Notes: generated by a model not told the origin, from the sequence alone. Positions 33,601-45,371 are shown, counted from the first letter of the stretch. The stretch is DNA of 64,000 nt from Luteolibacter rhizosphaerae (GCF_025950095.1 NZ_JAPDDR010000015.1:1-64000); one strand, 5' to 3'. A program made the numbers and translations.

Positions 33601-35781
33601 CTATTTGATCTCGGCGGTTCCTGTAAGCTCGGCGATTTTGGATTCAACCGCTTTTGCCCACATTTCATATCCCGCCGCCTGCGGGTGCAAGTAGTCCGGC
33701 ATCACGCTGGCGGGCAGAGCTCCGTCCGGAGCGAGGAAGGACCCGCTCACATCCAGCCATTGGATCTTGTCACCGTCGGCGAAGGTTTTGATGCGCTCGT
33801 TGATCGCGTTGTTGAGCTGGCGCTTCGGACCCTCAGGCTTCTCGTCGCGGGGGAAGATGGAGAGGAGCAAGATCTTCGCATCCGGCTTCCGGTCTTGGAG
33901 TAGCTCTAGGATAAGCTTGATCCCGTCGGCCGTCTGCTCCGGCGGGTCCATGCGATGGCCGGTATTGTTCGTGCCGATCATCAGGACAAAGAGCTTTGGG
34001 TCGACGTTCTCCAGTTCGCCATTCATCAGGCGCCACAGCACGTGCTCCGTGCGATCCCCGGAGAAGCCGAGGTTCAGCGCCTTGCGCCCGGCGTAGTATT
34101 TTTCCCACACGGCCTTGCCATGGCCCTCCCAGCCTTGGGTGATGGAGTCGCCGATGAAGACGAGATCGTGGCCGCCTTTCCGCGCGAGCGTGCTCTTCTC
34201 CTGATGGCGCGGTCGCCACCAGCCGGGATTGCCGAAGCGGTTCACGGGCACCGTGGCTTCGCTCATGCGGTAGCTGGCGCGGATCTCGGTGTAGCGCTTC
34301 TTCATTCCTTCGAAGGCCTCCGCGTAGGCAGGATCGGCATGGAGCGATTTCATCTCGTCCGGATCCTTGGCCAGGTCGAAGAGGTTCCACTCCTTGGTCT
34401 TCGGAAAGAACATCAGCTTGTAGCTCTCAGAGCGGATGCCGTCATGGGCGGCCACGCGGTGCGTCGGCTCGCCGGTGTAGAAGTAATAGATTTCCTTTCT
34501 CCAGTCTGCGGGTGTTTGGCCTTTCAGCACCGGGAGCAGGCTTTTGCCCTGCATCGTGCTGGGCACCGGCGCTCCGGCCGCTTCCAGGAAGGTCGGGGCG
34601 TAGTCGATGTTTTGGATCAGTGCTTCGTTCCTCCCGCCGGGGTTCACCACTCCGGGCCAGCGGACGAGAAAGGGCATCGCGAGGCTCTGCTCGAACATCC
34701 AGCGCTTGTCGTACCAGCCGTGCTCGCCGAGGTAGAAGCCCTGATCCGAGGAGTAGATCACCAGCGTGTTCTTTGCCAGTCCGCTCTTGTCCAGATAGTC
34801 GAGCATGCGCCCCACGTTCTCGTCCACGGCGCGCACGCAGCGCAGATAGTCCTTCAGATAGCGCTGGTACTTCCAGCGCGTGATGTCTTGTCCTTGGATC
34901 TTGCCGACCTTCATGTCGGCGATGAAGGCTTCGTTCTCCGGGCTATAGGCGGCGTCCCATGCCGCCTGCTGGTCGGCATTCATCCGCTGGTATTCATGGT
35001 TCTGGCCCTCGGAGGTGAAGCTATCCGGGAAAAGGTTCTCTCCCTTGAACTTCATGTCGTGACCCCAGGACATGTCCTTCGCGATGCTCATCTTCTGTTC
35101 CGCCAGCGTGCTACTACGTCCTGCGTAGTCGTCGAAGAGGCTGGCAGGAAGCGGGAAGCTGCTGTCCTTGAAGAGGCCCAGGTGCCGCGGGGCGGGGGAC
35201 CAGTTCCGGTGCGGTGCCTTGTGCTGGCACATCAGCAGGAAGGGCTTGTTCTTGTCGCGGCCTTCCAGCCAGGAGATCGCCTTGTCCGTGATGATGTCGG
35301 TGCAGTAGCCCTCCACCTTGCTCTTGCCCGTGGCTGAGATGAAGTCCGGGTTGTAATAGCTGCCCTGTCCGGGCAGGATTTCCCAGTGGTCAAACCCGGT
35401 TGGCTGGGTGACCAGATGCCACTTGCCGATCAGCGAGGTTTGGTAGCCCGTCTTCTGGAGCAGCTTGGGAAACGTCGTCTGGCTGCCGTCGAAGCGCGCA
35501 TCGTCGTTGTCGAGGAAGCCGTTGATATGGCTGTGCTTGCCCGTCAGGATGGTCGCGCGGGATGGGCCGCAGATCGAGTTCCCGCAGTAGGAGCGGGTGA
35601 AGATGGCTCCCTCCCTGGCAATGCGGTCGAGGTTCGGCGTGGGCGCGAGATCCTTCAGCGGGCCTCCGTAGGCGGAGATAGCATTCAGGGCATGATCATC
35701 GGAAAAGAGGAAAAGGATGTTCGGCCGCTCCTGCGCCATCAGGGTCGGCGCGAGCAGGGCGAGAAGTAGAAGGGAGCGCAT
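33601..35781 (-). CDS. Secreted sulfatase fused to SGNH/GDSL hydrolase
   Basis: The 726-residue protein has a signal peptide (RSLLLLALLAPTLMA), a type I sulfatase domain (about 18-500) and a C-terminal SGNH hydrolase (about 535-720). In the sulfatase, Cys71 in NSICGPSRATILTG is the formylglycine precursor and Asp28/Asp29 in LFSDDH are metal ligands. In the SGNH part, VFIGDSITQGWEG (544-546 GDS), MIGTNN and DYLHP supply nucleophile, oxyanion Asn and His. It would remove sulfate and an acyl group, probably from a decorated glycan outside the cell. It is the first gene of an operon with the MDR reductase and PhyH dioxygenase. A maturase (FGE or anSME) is required but is not in the window. Confidence 0.92.
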   Translation of the reverse strand: MRSLLLLALLAPTLMAQERPNILFLFSDDHALNAISAYGGPLKDLAPTPNLDRIAREGAIFTRSYCGNSICGPSRATILTGKHSHINGFLDNDDARFDGSQTTFPKLLQKTGYQTSLIGKWHLVTQPTGFDHWEILPGQGSYYNPDFISATGKSKVEGYCTDIITDKAISWLEGRDKNKPFLLMCQHKAPHRNWSPAPRHLGLFKDSSFPLPASLFDDYAGRSSTLAEQKMSIAKDMSWGHDMKFKGENLFPDSFTSEGQNHEYQRMNADQQAAWDAAYSPENEAFIADMKVGKIQGQDITRWKYQRYLKDYLRCVRAVDENVGRMLDYLDKSGLAKNTLVIYSSDQGFYLGEHGWYDKRWMFEQSLAMPFLVRWPGVVNPGGRNEALIQNIDYAPTFLEAAGAPVPSTMQGKSLLPVLKGQTPADWRKEIYYFYTGEPTHRVAAHDGIRSESYKLMFFPKTKEWNLFDLAKDPDEMKSLHADPAYAEAFEGMKKRYTEIRASYRMSEATVPVNRFGNPGWWRPRHQEKSTLARKGGHDLVFIGDSITQGWEGHGKAVWEKYYAGRKALNLGFSGDRTEHVLWRLMNGELENVDPKLFVLMIGTNNTGHRMDPPEQTADGIKLILELLQDRKPDAKILLLSIFPRDEKPEGPKRQLNNAINERIKTFADGDKIQWLDVSGSFLAPDGALPASVMPDYLHPQAAGYEMWAKAVESKIAELTGTAEIK

Positions 35782-35882
35782 GCCCCGATGATACGATGAG
35801 GGTCTCCGGTCCTTGCAAGCGGAAGAGATTGTCGAAGGCGTCGTTTGACGGGGACGGATCGAGGGCCTTAGCTGGTCGGGCT

Positions 35883-36320
35883 ATGAAACTCGTACCGCTT
35901 ATCAGCTCCGGCACCGCCGGCCCCCTCGGTGTTCTCCATCTCCCGCGGCTTTGGCTCAAGGTTTCGCTCGAATCCCGCGGCGCGCTCGCCGATGGCTATC
36001 CCGGTGCCGGAAAGGGCTTCGACCAGATGGTGATCGATGGCCTCGGCTTGAACCGCGATGCCGTGCTCTCCTACATCGCCGACAGCCGCCCGACCTACCC
36101 CGAGTTCGAAGCCTGGGTAAAGGCGAACGGCAGCTCCGTCGATGCCGCGTCGATCGCGACCCTGAATGCCGCGATCACCGGCTACAATCACGACGACGAA
36201 ACCCGCAAGTCGATCCTCTCCGCCAGCGGCCTGCCGGATGACAGCGCTGCCCCGAAGGATGCGGTGCACCTGAACAATCTCGATGATTGGCAGGAGTTTC
36301 ACGCGGCGGTGTTGAAGTAA
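35883..36320 (+). CDS. DUF5069-family protein
   Basis: The 145-residue protein starts at ATG 35883 (KLVPLISSGTAGPLGVLHLP). It shows the pattern LPRLWLKVSLESRGALADGY, then GKGFDQMVIDGLGLNRDAVL, then YPEFEAWVKANG, which is typical of the DUF5069 proteins common in Verrucomicrobia. Its function is unknown. It has no signal peptide and is divergent from the sulfatase operon. A 14-bp inverted repeat begins 12 bases after its stop. Confidence 0.75.
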   Translation: MKLVPLISSGTAGPLGVLHLPRLWLKVSLESRGALADGYPGAGKGFDQMVIDGLGLNRDAVLSYIADSRPTYPEFEAWVKANGSSVDAASIATLNAAITGYNHDDETRKSILSASGLPDDSAAPKDAVHLNNLDDWQEFHAAVLK

Positions 36321-36331
36321 GATCCGCTCTG

Positions 36332-36369
36332 CTGCATAACCCCGGTAGCCAACCTCCGGGGTTATGCAG
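36332..36369 (+). repeat. Perfect 14-bp inverted repeat spanning the next start codon
   Basis: CTGCATAACCCCGG (36332-36345) and CCGGGGTTATGCAG (36356-36369) are exact reverse complements with a 10-nt loop. The right arm holds the ATG at 36364. There is no T-tract. It could end DUF5069 transcription weakly or hide the start of the membrane-protein gene. Confidence 0.6.
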
Positions 36370-36915
36370 GACCAAAGTAAGCGGGACATCAAGCGGGCTC
36401 CATTTGCGATCCGGGCTACCGTCGTCTTTGTCGAACTGGTGGCCGCGGGAATCGGGATGCTGCTTTCCTTGGCCGCGCTTGGGTTGGTGGGGGTGTTATT
36501 CTCCGTCGAGTTTAGTGGGAGCGAGGTGCTGATGACGGTAGCAGGCCCGTTCGTTTTTCTTCTCGTATTCCTAGTCCTACTGGCGATGTGCCTCGCCGTC
36601 TTCTGGTTCACCCGGCACCTCTCCATCAGCTACAGGATCGGCGATTCGAAGCGAATCCCGACTTGGTTCGCGGATCCCGGGCGCTACTTTGCGGATATCA
36701 CGCTTCAAGTGATCGTGGGTTACTCCGTTCTTGCGCTTTTCGTCGGTGGAGTCGCGACTTTCCGGGATGGTTTCGGAGCAATCTCGGTGAGCTGGTCCGG
36801 CCTTTGGACGGCCATGCTTCTCGGTGCTTTGCTCGTCCTCAGGCGTTTCAAGAATCGGTCGCAGGCCTCTCCCCGTGCGCGACAGGGGGAGAAAGATGAG
36901 GCCGTTTCGCCCTAA
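36364..36915 (+). CDS. Small integral membrane protein of unknown function
   Basis: The 183-residue protein has a basic N-terminal stretch and then about four hydrophobic segments: roughly 17-47, 58-82, 118-133 and 145-163. The charged loop SISYRIGDSKRIPTWFADPG is also present. No family motif is recognised. ATG 36364 lies within the right arm of a hairpin, so its true translation start could be later. It is plus-strand and its end lies 112 bp before the convergent deoA stop. Four-helix membrane proteins of this size are often accessory proteins; no role is assigned. Confidence 0.5.
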   Translation: MQDQSKRDIKRAPFAIRATVVFVELVAAGIGMLLSLAALGLVGVLFSVEFSGSEVLMTVAGPFVFLLVFLVLLAMCLAVFWFTRHLSISYRIGDSKRIPTWFADPGRYFADITLQVIVGYSVLALFVGGVATFRDGFGAISVSWSGLWTAMLLGALLVLRRFKNRSQASPRARQGEKDEAVSP

Positions 36916-37027
36916 TTCCTGCACAGTGGATTCGCACGAACATCGCCATCCGTCCCGCTCCGAAGCTCCCTCGGGCTTGCAGTGGACTCTCGTGTTCCTC
37001 GATCTCCTGGTGGTTCTGATGGCCGGA

Positions 37028-38269
37028 CTAGGGCTCGATCCGGATCGCCTTCCCCAGCATCGCCTCCGCGATCTCGAAGTCCACGGTCGTGCGGGCGTGA
37101 ATGCGACACAGCGCATGCCCTTGGTGAATGGAATCTCCAATCTTCACCAGTTGATCGAATCCGACCGCGTGATCGACACCATCGCTGGCCCGGGCCCGGC
37201 CCGCGCCGAGCTGCAACGCCGCTTGACCGACCATCCCGGCATCGACCTCCACGATCGTCCCCGTATCCGGCGCGGGGAACTCACGGATGACTGGTGCATG
37301 GTGGATCTCAGCCAGCTTCGGCAGATCGGCCGGATTGCCACCGTGCGCTTTCACGATCTCGTCGAACTTTTTTCGGGCGCTCCCGTCATCCAGAAGCTTC
37401 TCCAATTCGTCACGAGGAACAGGACTAATCTTCTCCGCGAGATCCAGCACCAGCTTCCGCAGGTCCAGCGGACCTCCGCCTTCAAGGCATTCGATCGACT
37501 CGATCACCTCCAGCGAATTTCCTACCGCCTTGCCTAGCGGCTCGCTCATCGGATTGAGGATCGCATGGACCTCCACGCCCATCTCCTTGCCCACGGCGAT
37601 CATCGAATCGGCGAGGATCTTCGCATCCGCCTCGGTCTTCATGAAAGCCCCCGTGCCGAACTTCACGTCCAGCACCAGCTTGTCGAGCGACTCGGCCAGC
37701 TTCTTCGACATGATCGAAGCCGTGATCAGCGGGATCGATGGCACGGTCCCGGTCACGTCACGCAGCGAATAGAGCTTCTTGTCCGCGGGGCAGAATCGGT
37801 CCGTCTGTCCCATCATCACCACGCCGATCTTCTCTAACATCTCCTGCGCCTCCGGGATCGTGATCCCTACCTTGAAGCCGGGGATCGACTCCAGCTTGTC
37901 CAAGGTGCCACCGGTAATGCCGAGCCCGCGCCCGGAAACCATCGGCACCCACACGCCCGTGCAGGCCACCAGCGGGGCGAGGATCAGCGAGACCTTGTCG
38001 CCGATACCGCCGGTCGAGTGCTTGTCCACCACCTCCGGATGACCCGCGCGATGCTCGAAGACATCGCCGCTCGCCAGCATCGCCTTGGTCAGCGCCGCCG
38101 TCTCCACCGCATCCATGCCCTTGAAGAACACCGCCATGGCGAAGGCGGACATCTGGTAGTCCGGGATCTCGCCGCTGGTATAGCCTTCGATCAGGAGCTT
38201 GATCTCGGCCGGATCGAGAGTCTCGCCTTCACGCTTGCGGGAAATGAGTGTGGGGACGTGGAGCTTCAT
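37028..38269 (-). CDS. deoA: Pyrimidine-nucleoside/thymidine phosphorylase
   Basis: The 413-residue protein cleaves thymidine or other pyrimidine nucleosides to the base and deoxyribose-1-phosphate. The diagnostic block KHSTGGIGDKVSLILAPLVA is present, with SGRGLGITGGTLDKLESIPG and DVKFGTGAF. Length and layout match DeoA/Pdp. It starts 17 bp after the deoB stop on the same strand. The product feeds DeoB, which moves phosphate to C5 for ribose/deoxyribose catabolism, so the pair makes a compact salvage operon. Confidence 0.95.
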   Translation of the reverse strand: MKLHVPTLISRKREGETLDPAEIKLLIEGYTSGEIPDYQMSAFAMAVFFKGMDAVETAALTKAMLASGDVFEHRAGHPEVVDKHSTGGIGDKVSLILAPLVACTGVWVPMVSGRGLGITGGTLDKLESIPGFKVGITIPEAQEMLEKIGVVMMGQTDRFCPADKKLYSLRDVTGTVPSIPLITASIMSKKLAESLDKLVLDVKFGTGAFMKTEADAKILADSMIAVGKEMGVEVHAILNPMSEPLGKAVGNSLEVIESIECLEGGGPLDLRKLVLDLAEKISPVPRDELEKLLDDGSARKKFDEIVKAHGGNPADLPKLAEIHHAPVIREFPAPDTGTIVEVDAGMVGQAALQLGAGRARASDGVDHAVGFDQLVKIGDSIHQGHALCRIHARTTVDFEIAEAMLGKAIRIEP

Positions 38270-38286
38270 GAGAGTAACGGGGCAAA

Positions 38287-39384
38287 CTAATCCAATCCAA
38301 ACCGGGCCGCAATGAGCCGCGCCACCTGCGTGAAATCCTCCGAGTTCAACAGCTCTAACGGCGCATTCAAGGTCAGCAAGGGGACCTGCTCCCGCGTGTG
38401 ATCGGTGCCTTGATGGTAGGGATCATTCCCATGATCCGCCGTGATCAGCAGGAAGTCCTCGCCCACCTCGGGCAGGAATCCTCCCAGCCAGGCATCGAAC
38501 TCGCGCAGGCATTGCGCATACCCGGCAGGATCCCGGCGATGACCGTAGAGCATGTCGAAGTCCACCAGGTTCGCGAAGATCAGGTGCGGCTGCTCACGCT
38601 TCTCGCGCCAAAGTCGCTCGATCACCGCCATGCCATCGGCATTCGATTTTGTGGGATGCGACTCGCTGATGCCGGAACCCGCGAAGATATCCGAGATCTT
38701 GCCAACTCCGATCGTCTCCACCCCAGCAGCCTGCAGCCGGTTCAGCACCGTCTCCGGCGGCATCAGCGAGTAGTCATGACGGTTCGCGGTCCGCTTGAAG
38801 CTCGCGGCCGAGTCTCCAAGAAACGGCCGCGCAATCACACGACCGACGCGGATTCCCCTCTGGTCAAGAACCTCCCGCGCGCGCTGGCAGAGTTCGTAAA
38901 GCTCCTTCAAGCCATACCTCTCCTCATGCGCCGCAATCTGCAGCACCGAGTCCGCACTGGTGTAGACGATCGGATATCCGCTCTTCAGATGCTCCTCGCC
39001 GAGCCTCTCCAGAATCTCCGTGCCCGACGCCGCGACATTGCCCAGAAACGGCCCCCCGATCTCATCGAGCAAATCCTGCGGGAACAACTCGAAGGTATCG
39101 AAGGGCTTCTCTAACACACAGCCCGCGATCTCCCAGTGCCCCGTAGTCGTATCCTTGCCCACCGACTTCTCCCGCATCCTCGCCCAAGCCGCGCCGGGAA
39201 GGGTGGGGGACTCGCCTCGATCGAGCACCTCTAGCAGCCCCAGCTTCGCCAGGTTCGGTAGCTCCAGTCCCTCCCTCTCGAAAAGGTGCCCGAGGGTGTC
39301 CGCCCCGGCGTCGCCGAAGTCAGCCGCATCCGGTGCAGCGCCACAACCCACCGAATCCAGCACGATCAGCAAGGCCCGTTTCAC
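38287..39384 (-). CDS. deoB: Phosphopentomutase
   Basis: The 365-residue DeoB interconverts (deoxy)ribose 1- and 5-phosphate. The N-terminal metal motif LLIVLDSVGCGAAPDA and LGHLF, the HEERYGLKELYELC segment, and the C-terminal TADHGNDP metal site are intact. The GTG at 39384 is the best start because it gives VKRALLIVLDSVG, as in the family; an in-frame TTG at 39420 is weaker. It lies 58 bp downstream of the membrane-anchored protein gene and directly upstream of deoA. Confidence 0.94.
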   Translation of the reverse strand: MKRALLIVLDSVGCGAAPDAADFGDAGADTLGHLFEREGLELPNLAKLGLLEVLDRGESPTLPGAAWARMREKSVGKDTTTGHWEIAGCVLEKPFDTFELFPQDLLDEIGGPFLGNVAASGTEILERLGEEHLKSGYPIVYTSADSVLQIAAHEERYGLKELYELCQRAREVLDQRGIRVGRVIARPFLGDSAASFKRTANRHDYSLMPPETVLNRLQAAGVETIGVGKISDIFAGSGISESHPTKSNADGMAVIERLWREKREQPHLIFANLVDFDMLYGHRRDPAGYAQCLREFDAWLGGFLPEVGEDFLLITADHGNDPYHQGTDHTREQVPLLTLNAPLELLNSEDFTQVARLIAARFGLD

Positions 39385-39442
39385 GCGCCAAGCCTCGCCC
39401 AAAGATCCGGCTTCGCCCAATCAAATCGCGCTATCGCGGTGG

Positions 39443-40570
39443 CTAATGCCGCGGCGATGGGTGCGCCAGCGCTTCCTGATGCGCTCGTAAGGCACGGTCG
39501 CGATCCTCACCCGGAGACTGCCGCTCGATCCACCTCGCCACGGACTGCGGGTTCTCCTGCGTCCAGGACTCCACCAGTCGGTCCAAGCTATCACCTCGCA
39601 GCGCAGGATCGGTGTTGCTCACAAACCACTCCATCCCGCGTGGCAGATCCGCCGGATCCAGCCTGGCCACGGCAGCCTCGCCGATCTTCGTGAAGCTCGC
39701 AGGCGGCAGCTCGACCTGCTTCAGATAGTCCCGCGCCAGATGAGGATCGGGATGCCTGGCCATCGCCAGCTCCACCAGGTCTTCACGCCCTTCTTTGGAA
39801 AGCCGCCTCAAGAACACCGGCAGGTTGTCGCCAGACATTACCTGCAGAACATCCTCCATCCTCCGATCCAAGTCTTTCCCCTCGAGCGTGATGATCCGCC
39901 CGAGATCGGCGCTCGAGGGCGCGGCGGCGATCCGTGCCGTGTCCACCAGTCCCGGCAGGTCCAGCGGCGCATTCCCACCGTAGGCGGCAAGAGTCTTCTC
40001 ATCGAGAGGCGGATCGGCCTTTCCTCGCATCTCCAGCCATTCCGCCGCCTTCTCCGGGTCGCGGGAAATCCAAGTTCTCACCACCAGCCGGAAGTTTTCC
40101 AGATCCCCGCCTTTGATCGCATGTTCGCAAGCCAGCGCCGGATCCCTGTCCAGCAACCGCACTGAGGTGCTCTCGTTCAAAAACATCGCGGCCTCGTCCG
40201 GCAGACCCGCATCACGCATCATCTGCGGAAGCAGGAGAATCTCATCCACGCTGGCATCCAAGAGATCTTCTTGGATGAACCTCTCTTCCTCTGGGAGGGT
40301 GTCCCGCTGCATGGCGATCGCGAAGAGACTCTTGAACTTCCCGATGTAGCTCCCGGCATCGAAGTTCCGCTTGCCGGAACGATCCAGCTTCACGGCCTTC
40401 GTCGTGCTACCCGTCCTGCGATCCTCGTCCCCGGTGCCGTGGCTCTCCGCGGTATGCCGGGCCCTTCGATTCAATTCGCGCTCCCGAGTCGCCAGCCGCT
40501 CGGCTTCCCCGGCTTGGTTAATTCCTAACAGGATTGCCATCACCACGATGGCGGCTAGCAGGACCTTCAT
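39443..40570 (-). CDS. Membrane-anchored protein coupled to the sigma-fusion gene
   Basis: The 375-residue protein has a single N-terminal membrane segment (LLAAIVVMAILLGI) and a long soluble helical domain, probably periplasmic. Repeated W-containing segments with a nearby Pro and Ala recur (RDPEKAAEWLEMRG, ENPQSVARWIERQ), similar in style to those in the sigma-factor extension upstream. Its ATG overlaps the sigma gene's stop (ATGA, 40570-40567), so the two are translationally coupled. It may sense or modulate whatever the sigma fusion responds to. No catalytic motif is seen. Confidence 0.68.
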   Translation of the reverse strand: MKVLLAAIVVMAILLGINQAGEAERLATRERELNRRARHTAESHGTGDEDRRTGSTTKAVKLDRSGKRNFDAGSYIGKFKSLFAIAMQRDTLPEEERFIQEDLLDASVDEILLLPQMMRDAGLPDEAAMFLNESTSVRLLDRDPALACEHAIKGGDLENFRLVVRTWISRDPEKAAEWLEMRGKADPPLDEKTLAAYGGNAPLDLPGLVDTARIAAAPSSADLGRIITLEGKDLDRRMEDVLQVMSGDNLPVFLRRLSKEGREDLVELAMARHPDPHLARDYLKQVELPPASFTKIGEAAVARLDPADLPRGMEWFVSNTDPALRGDSLDRLVESWTQENPQSVARWIERQSPGEDRDRALRAHQEALAHPSPRH

Positions 40571-42588
40571 CGGAAGAGTTCGGCAGGAAGTTGGGCTTCA
40601 TCGAGATCCTCCTGGCTGATCCCGCGCTCACGCATCTTCGCGAGCACCTCTTGGCCGCCGGGACTCGAGAGTAGTTCGCGCAGAATCTCCTCCCGCGTTG
40701 CGGTATTGCTGAGGTAGCGGTAGCGATCCAGCGCATCCACCACCGCCCGGGCGGAGGATCCGGCGTTGCGCATGTAGCTTTCCAGCATCTGCTGGTCGGG
40801 GTTTCGCTCCCACTCCGCGTCCAGCGCCTTCCCGGCATTCTCCGGAACGGACTTCATCATCTCCGCCAGGAAGAAACCGACGGCCGCAGCGGACTCCTCG
40901 CCCATGGCCGGGTCTTGCAGCCATGCGATGCGCTCCGCGATCTCCTCGGTCTTCATCTTTATCAGGTGGCTCACCACGCCCTCCGTGTAGGGGTCGCCGG
41001 CAGCGGAGAGCCCTAACAGTTCCGCCGCATCCTGCCCGCACGCTCCCGCACGATCCACCCAGGCCCGCACCTCCCCGGGTTCCTTGTCTTTCGTGCCGTA
41101 CTGGAAGATATTGCGGAGCGCGGATTGCCGCCTCTCCGGATCGTCGAACTTCGCCGCCATCTCCATGGACTTTTCGGCACCCGCAGCATTGAAGCGGTTC
41201 GCGATCGGGAATTGCTGATCCTCGGGCAGCGTGGCGTAAAATTCGTCCGCCAGCCGGGGATCGGCCTGCATCAGCCCGGCATAAATATCCGCCGAAGTGT
41301 AGAGGTTCACCCGCGTGTAGTCGAGCCGCCCGCAGCGGATCTGGTCACGATACCAGGCCATTGCCTTCTGCGGGTCCGCCGTCGCCCAGCGATTGAGCGT
41401 CCTTGCGGTCCAGCCCCACACCATGTCCTGACCTTCCCTCCCCAAGTGATCGGCGAGATACTCGCTCGTCCGCACAATGCGCTCTAGGTCGGCATCGGGA
41501 GTCGGCCGGTGGGCATAGCGCAGCAGCAGCTTGGAGATGAGGCCTCGTCTCTTGCCCGAGGGAAGCTCGGTGTCGATCGCCTCGCGGAGCAGCCCATCCA
41601 GCTCGTCCGCGCTCAGGCCTTGGATCATGCGCTCGGCTTTCGCCAGATCGGGGCGGGATCCCTTGCTTCCCTTTTCGATCGCGTCCGCCAGCCAAAGGAC
41701 GTCGTGCCGCTTGTTCCTGACCGTCATATTGGAGGTAACCGGATAGGTCTCACTCGCGGTGAGAGGCGGAGCATCACCAGCGACCATCTCCAGTCTCGCC
41801 ACCCGCTCGCGCGCCGATGCATTGGCGATCGCCTGCAGGGTGAGCGGCAGGGCGGCGAGAAGCAGCGTGGCCAGAATCGGAGTGGCAGGATGAAGTTTCA
41901 TCAGGTGCAGGGAGTGGGATGTCAGCGTTGTCCAAGAGATCGCCGCCGCACCGGCCGCGGGAGAACTGGCGAGACTTGCCAGCACCGGTGCCGGCGCCGC
42001 TTGCGAGAGACCGCTCCCCAGTCCGCTCGCCAGCACCGCGCCACTCACCGCGGCACCCCGTTTGCCCAGGCGCACCCGCAGCTTCTCCACCGCCCTCGAT
42101 CCACGCTGCCGCCATGTCGCGGACTCCCCGCCGAAACGCCGCGCCATCTCCTCGAAGCTCAGGCCTTCGAAGTAGCGCAGGAAGATCACCTCCCGATCCT
42201 TCGCGGGCAGGCCGTCGAGCGCCTGATCCAGCAGCGGCGCCGCCTCTTTCCAGCCTTCGGTTTCTTCCTCGGGACCATCCGGAGAGGGCATATGTTTCAT
42301 CCTCGCATCGTGCCGGCGCTCCCGGCGTTGGAGTTTGGAAGCCTCGTAGCACACCGTCCGGTGCAGCCACCCCGCGAGGTTCGGCACCTCCCGCAGCCCC
42401 TTGGCCTTGCGCGCCAGGATCAGCAGCGCGCCCTGCGCCGCTTCCCCCGCCAGATCGCTCCGACCGGTCCGCCGCAGCGCCGTGTGATAGAGCAGCCCGC
42501 CATAGCGCCGCGCCAGTTCCGCGAAGGCCCTCTCCGAGCCTTCCGCGCACCAGTCTTGCAGCAATTCGTCGTCACTCTGTTCCGTCAT
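40567..42588 (-). CDS. ECF sigma factor with transmembrane segment and long extracytoplasmic domain
   Basis: The 673-residue protein combines an ECF sigma-70 module (region 2 about 15-85; region 4 about 120-175, with EVIFLRYFEGLSFEEMARRF), a hydrophobic Ala-rich stretch (180-217), a membrane segment (about 235-255, ILATLLLAALPLTLQ) and a 400-residue extracytoplasmic helical domain. The domain contains short repeats of the type ADPQKAMAWYRDQI and KEPGEVRAWVDRAG. A normal ECF protein is about 190 residues. The long C-terminal part may serve as a built-in sensor or anti-sigma. Its stop overlaps the start of the next gene, and deoB-deoA follow. It is divergent from clpB. Confidence 0.88.
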   Translation of the reverse strand: MTEQSDDELLQDWCAEGSERAFAELARRYGGLLYHTALRRTGRSDLAGEAAQGALLILARKAKGLREVPNLAGWLHRTVCYEASKLQRRERRHDARMKHMPSPDGPEEETEGWKEAAPLLDQALDGLPAKDREVIFLRYFEGLSFEEMARRFGGESATWRQRGSRAVEKLRVRLGKRGAAVSGAVLASGLGSGLSQAAPAPVLASLASSPAAGAAAISWTTLTSHSLHLMKLHPATPILATLLLAALPLTLQAIANASARERVARLEMVAGDAPPLTASETYPVTSNMTVRNKRHDVLWLADAIEKGSKGSRPDLAKAERMIQGLSADELDGLLREAIDTELPSGKRRGLISKLLLRYAHRPTPDADLERIVRTSEYLADHLGREGQDMVWGWTARTLNRWATADPQKAMAWYRDQIRCGRLDYTRVNLYTSADIYAGLMQADPRLADEFYATLPEDQQFPIANRFNAAGAEKSMEMAAKFDDPERRQSALRNIFQYGTKDKEPGEVRAWVDRAGACGQDAAELLGLSAAGDPYTEGVVSHLIKMKTEEIAERIAWLQDPAMGEESAAAVGFFLAEMMKSVPENAGKALDAEWERNPDQQMLESYMRNAGSSARAVVDALDRYRYLSNTATREEILRELLSSPGGQEVLAKMRERGISQEDLDEAQLPAELFR

Positions 42589-42658
42589 TCCACCCTTATT
42601 CCTCCGCCTCCCCGCCTACCGTGACAGGAAAAATCGGGGCATTTGCCCGGGTTCGCAT

Positions 42659-42704
42659 CATAGCAATAATACGGAACAAATAATTTGAATAAACCCGTTG
42701 CTAT
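42659..42704. promoter_or_regulatory. Inverted repeat in the sigma-fusion/clpB divergent region
   Basis: CATAGCAA (42659-42666) and TTGCTATG (42697-42704) are exact reverse complements, centres about 38 bp apart, in an AT-rich stretch between the start codons at 42588 and 42789. No CIRCE element or sigma-32-type promoter could be identified nearby. Confidence 0.3.
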
Positions 42705-42788
42705 GCGATCCAATGATCAACAAATCGCAAGCGGGGTGTGGCGCGTCGCCGCACCTGCTTCTAATCTACTGCTGAAACTCCGACTCCC

Positions 42789-45362
<2,574 letters not shown>

Positions 45363-45371
45363 TCAAGAAAT

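Noticed and set aside
33955-35337. 460-residue open frame on the plus strand
   Set aside because: It is antisense to the sulfatase fusion, which has all catalytic residues in its own frame.
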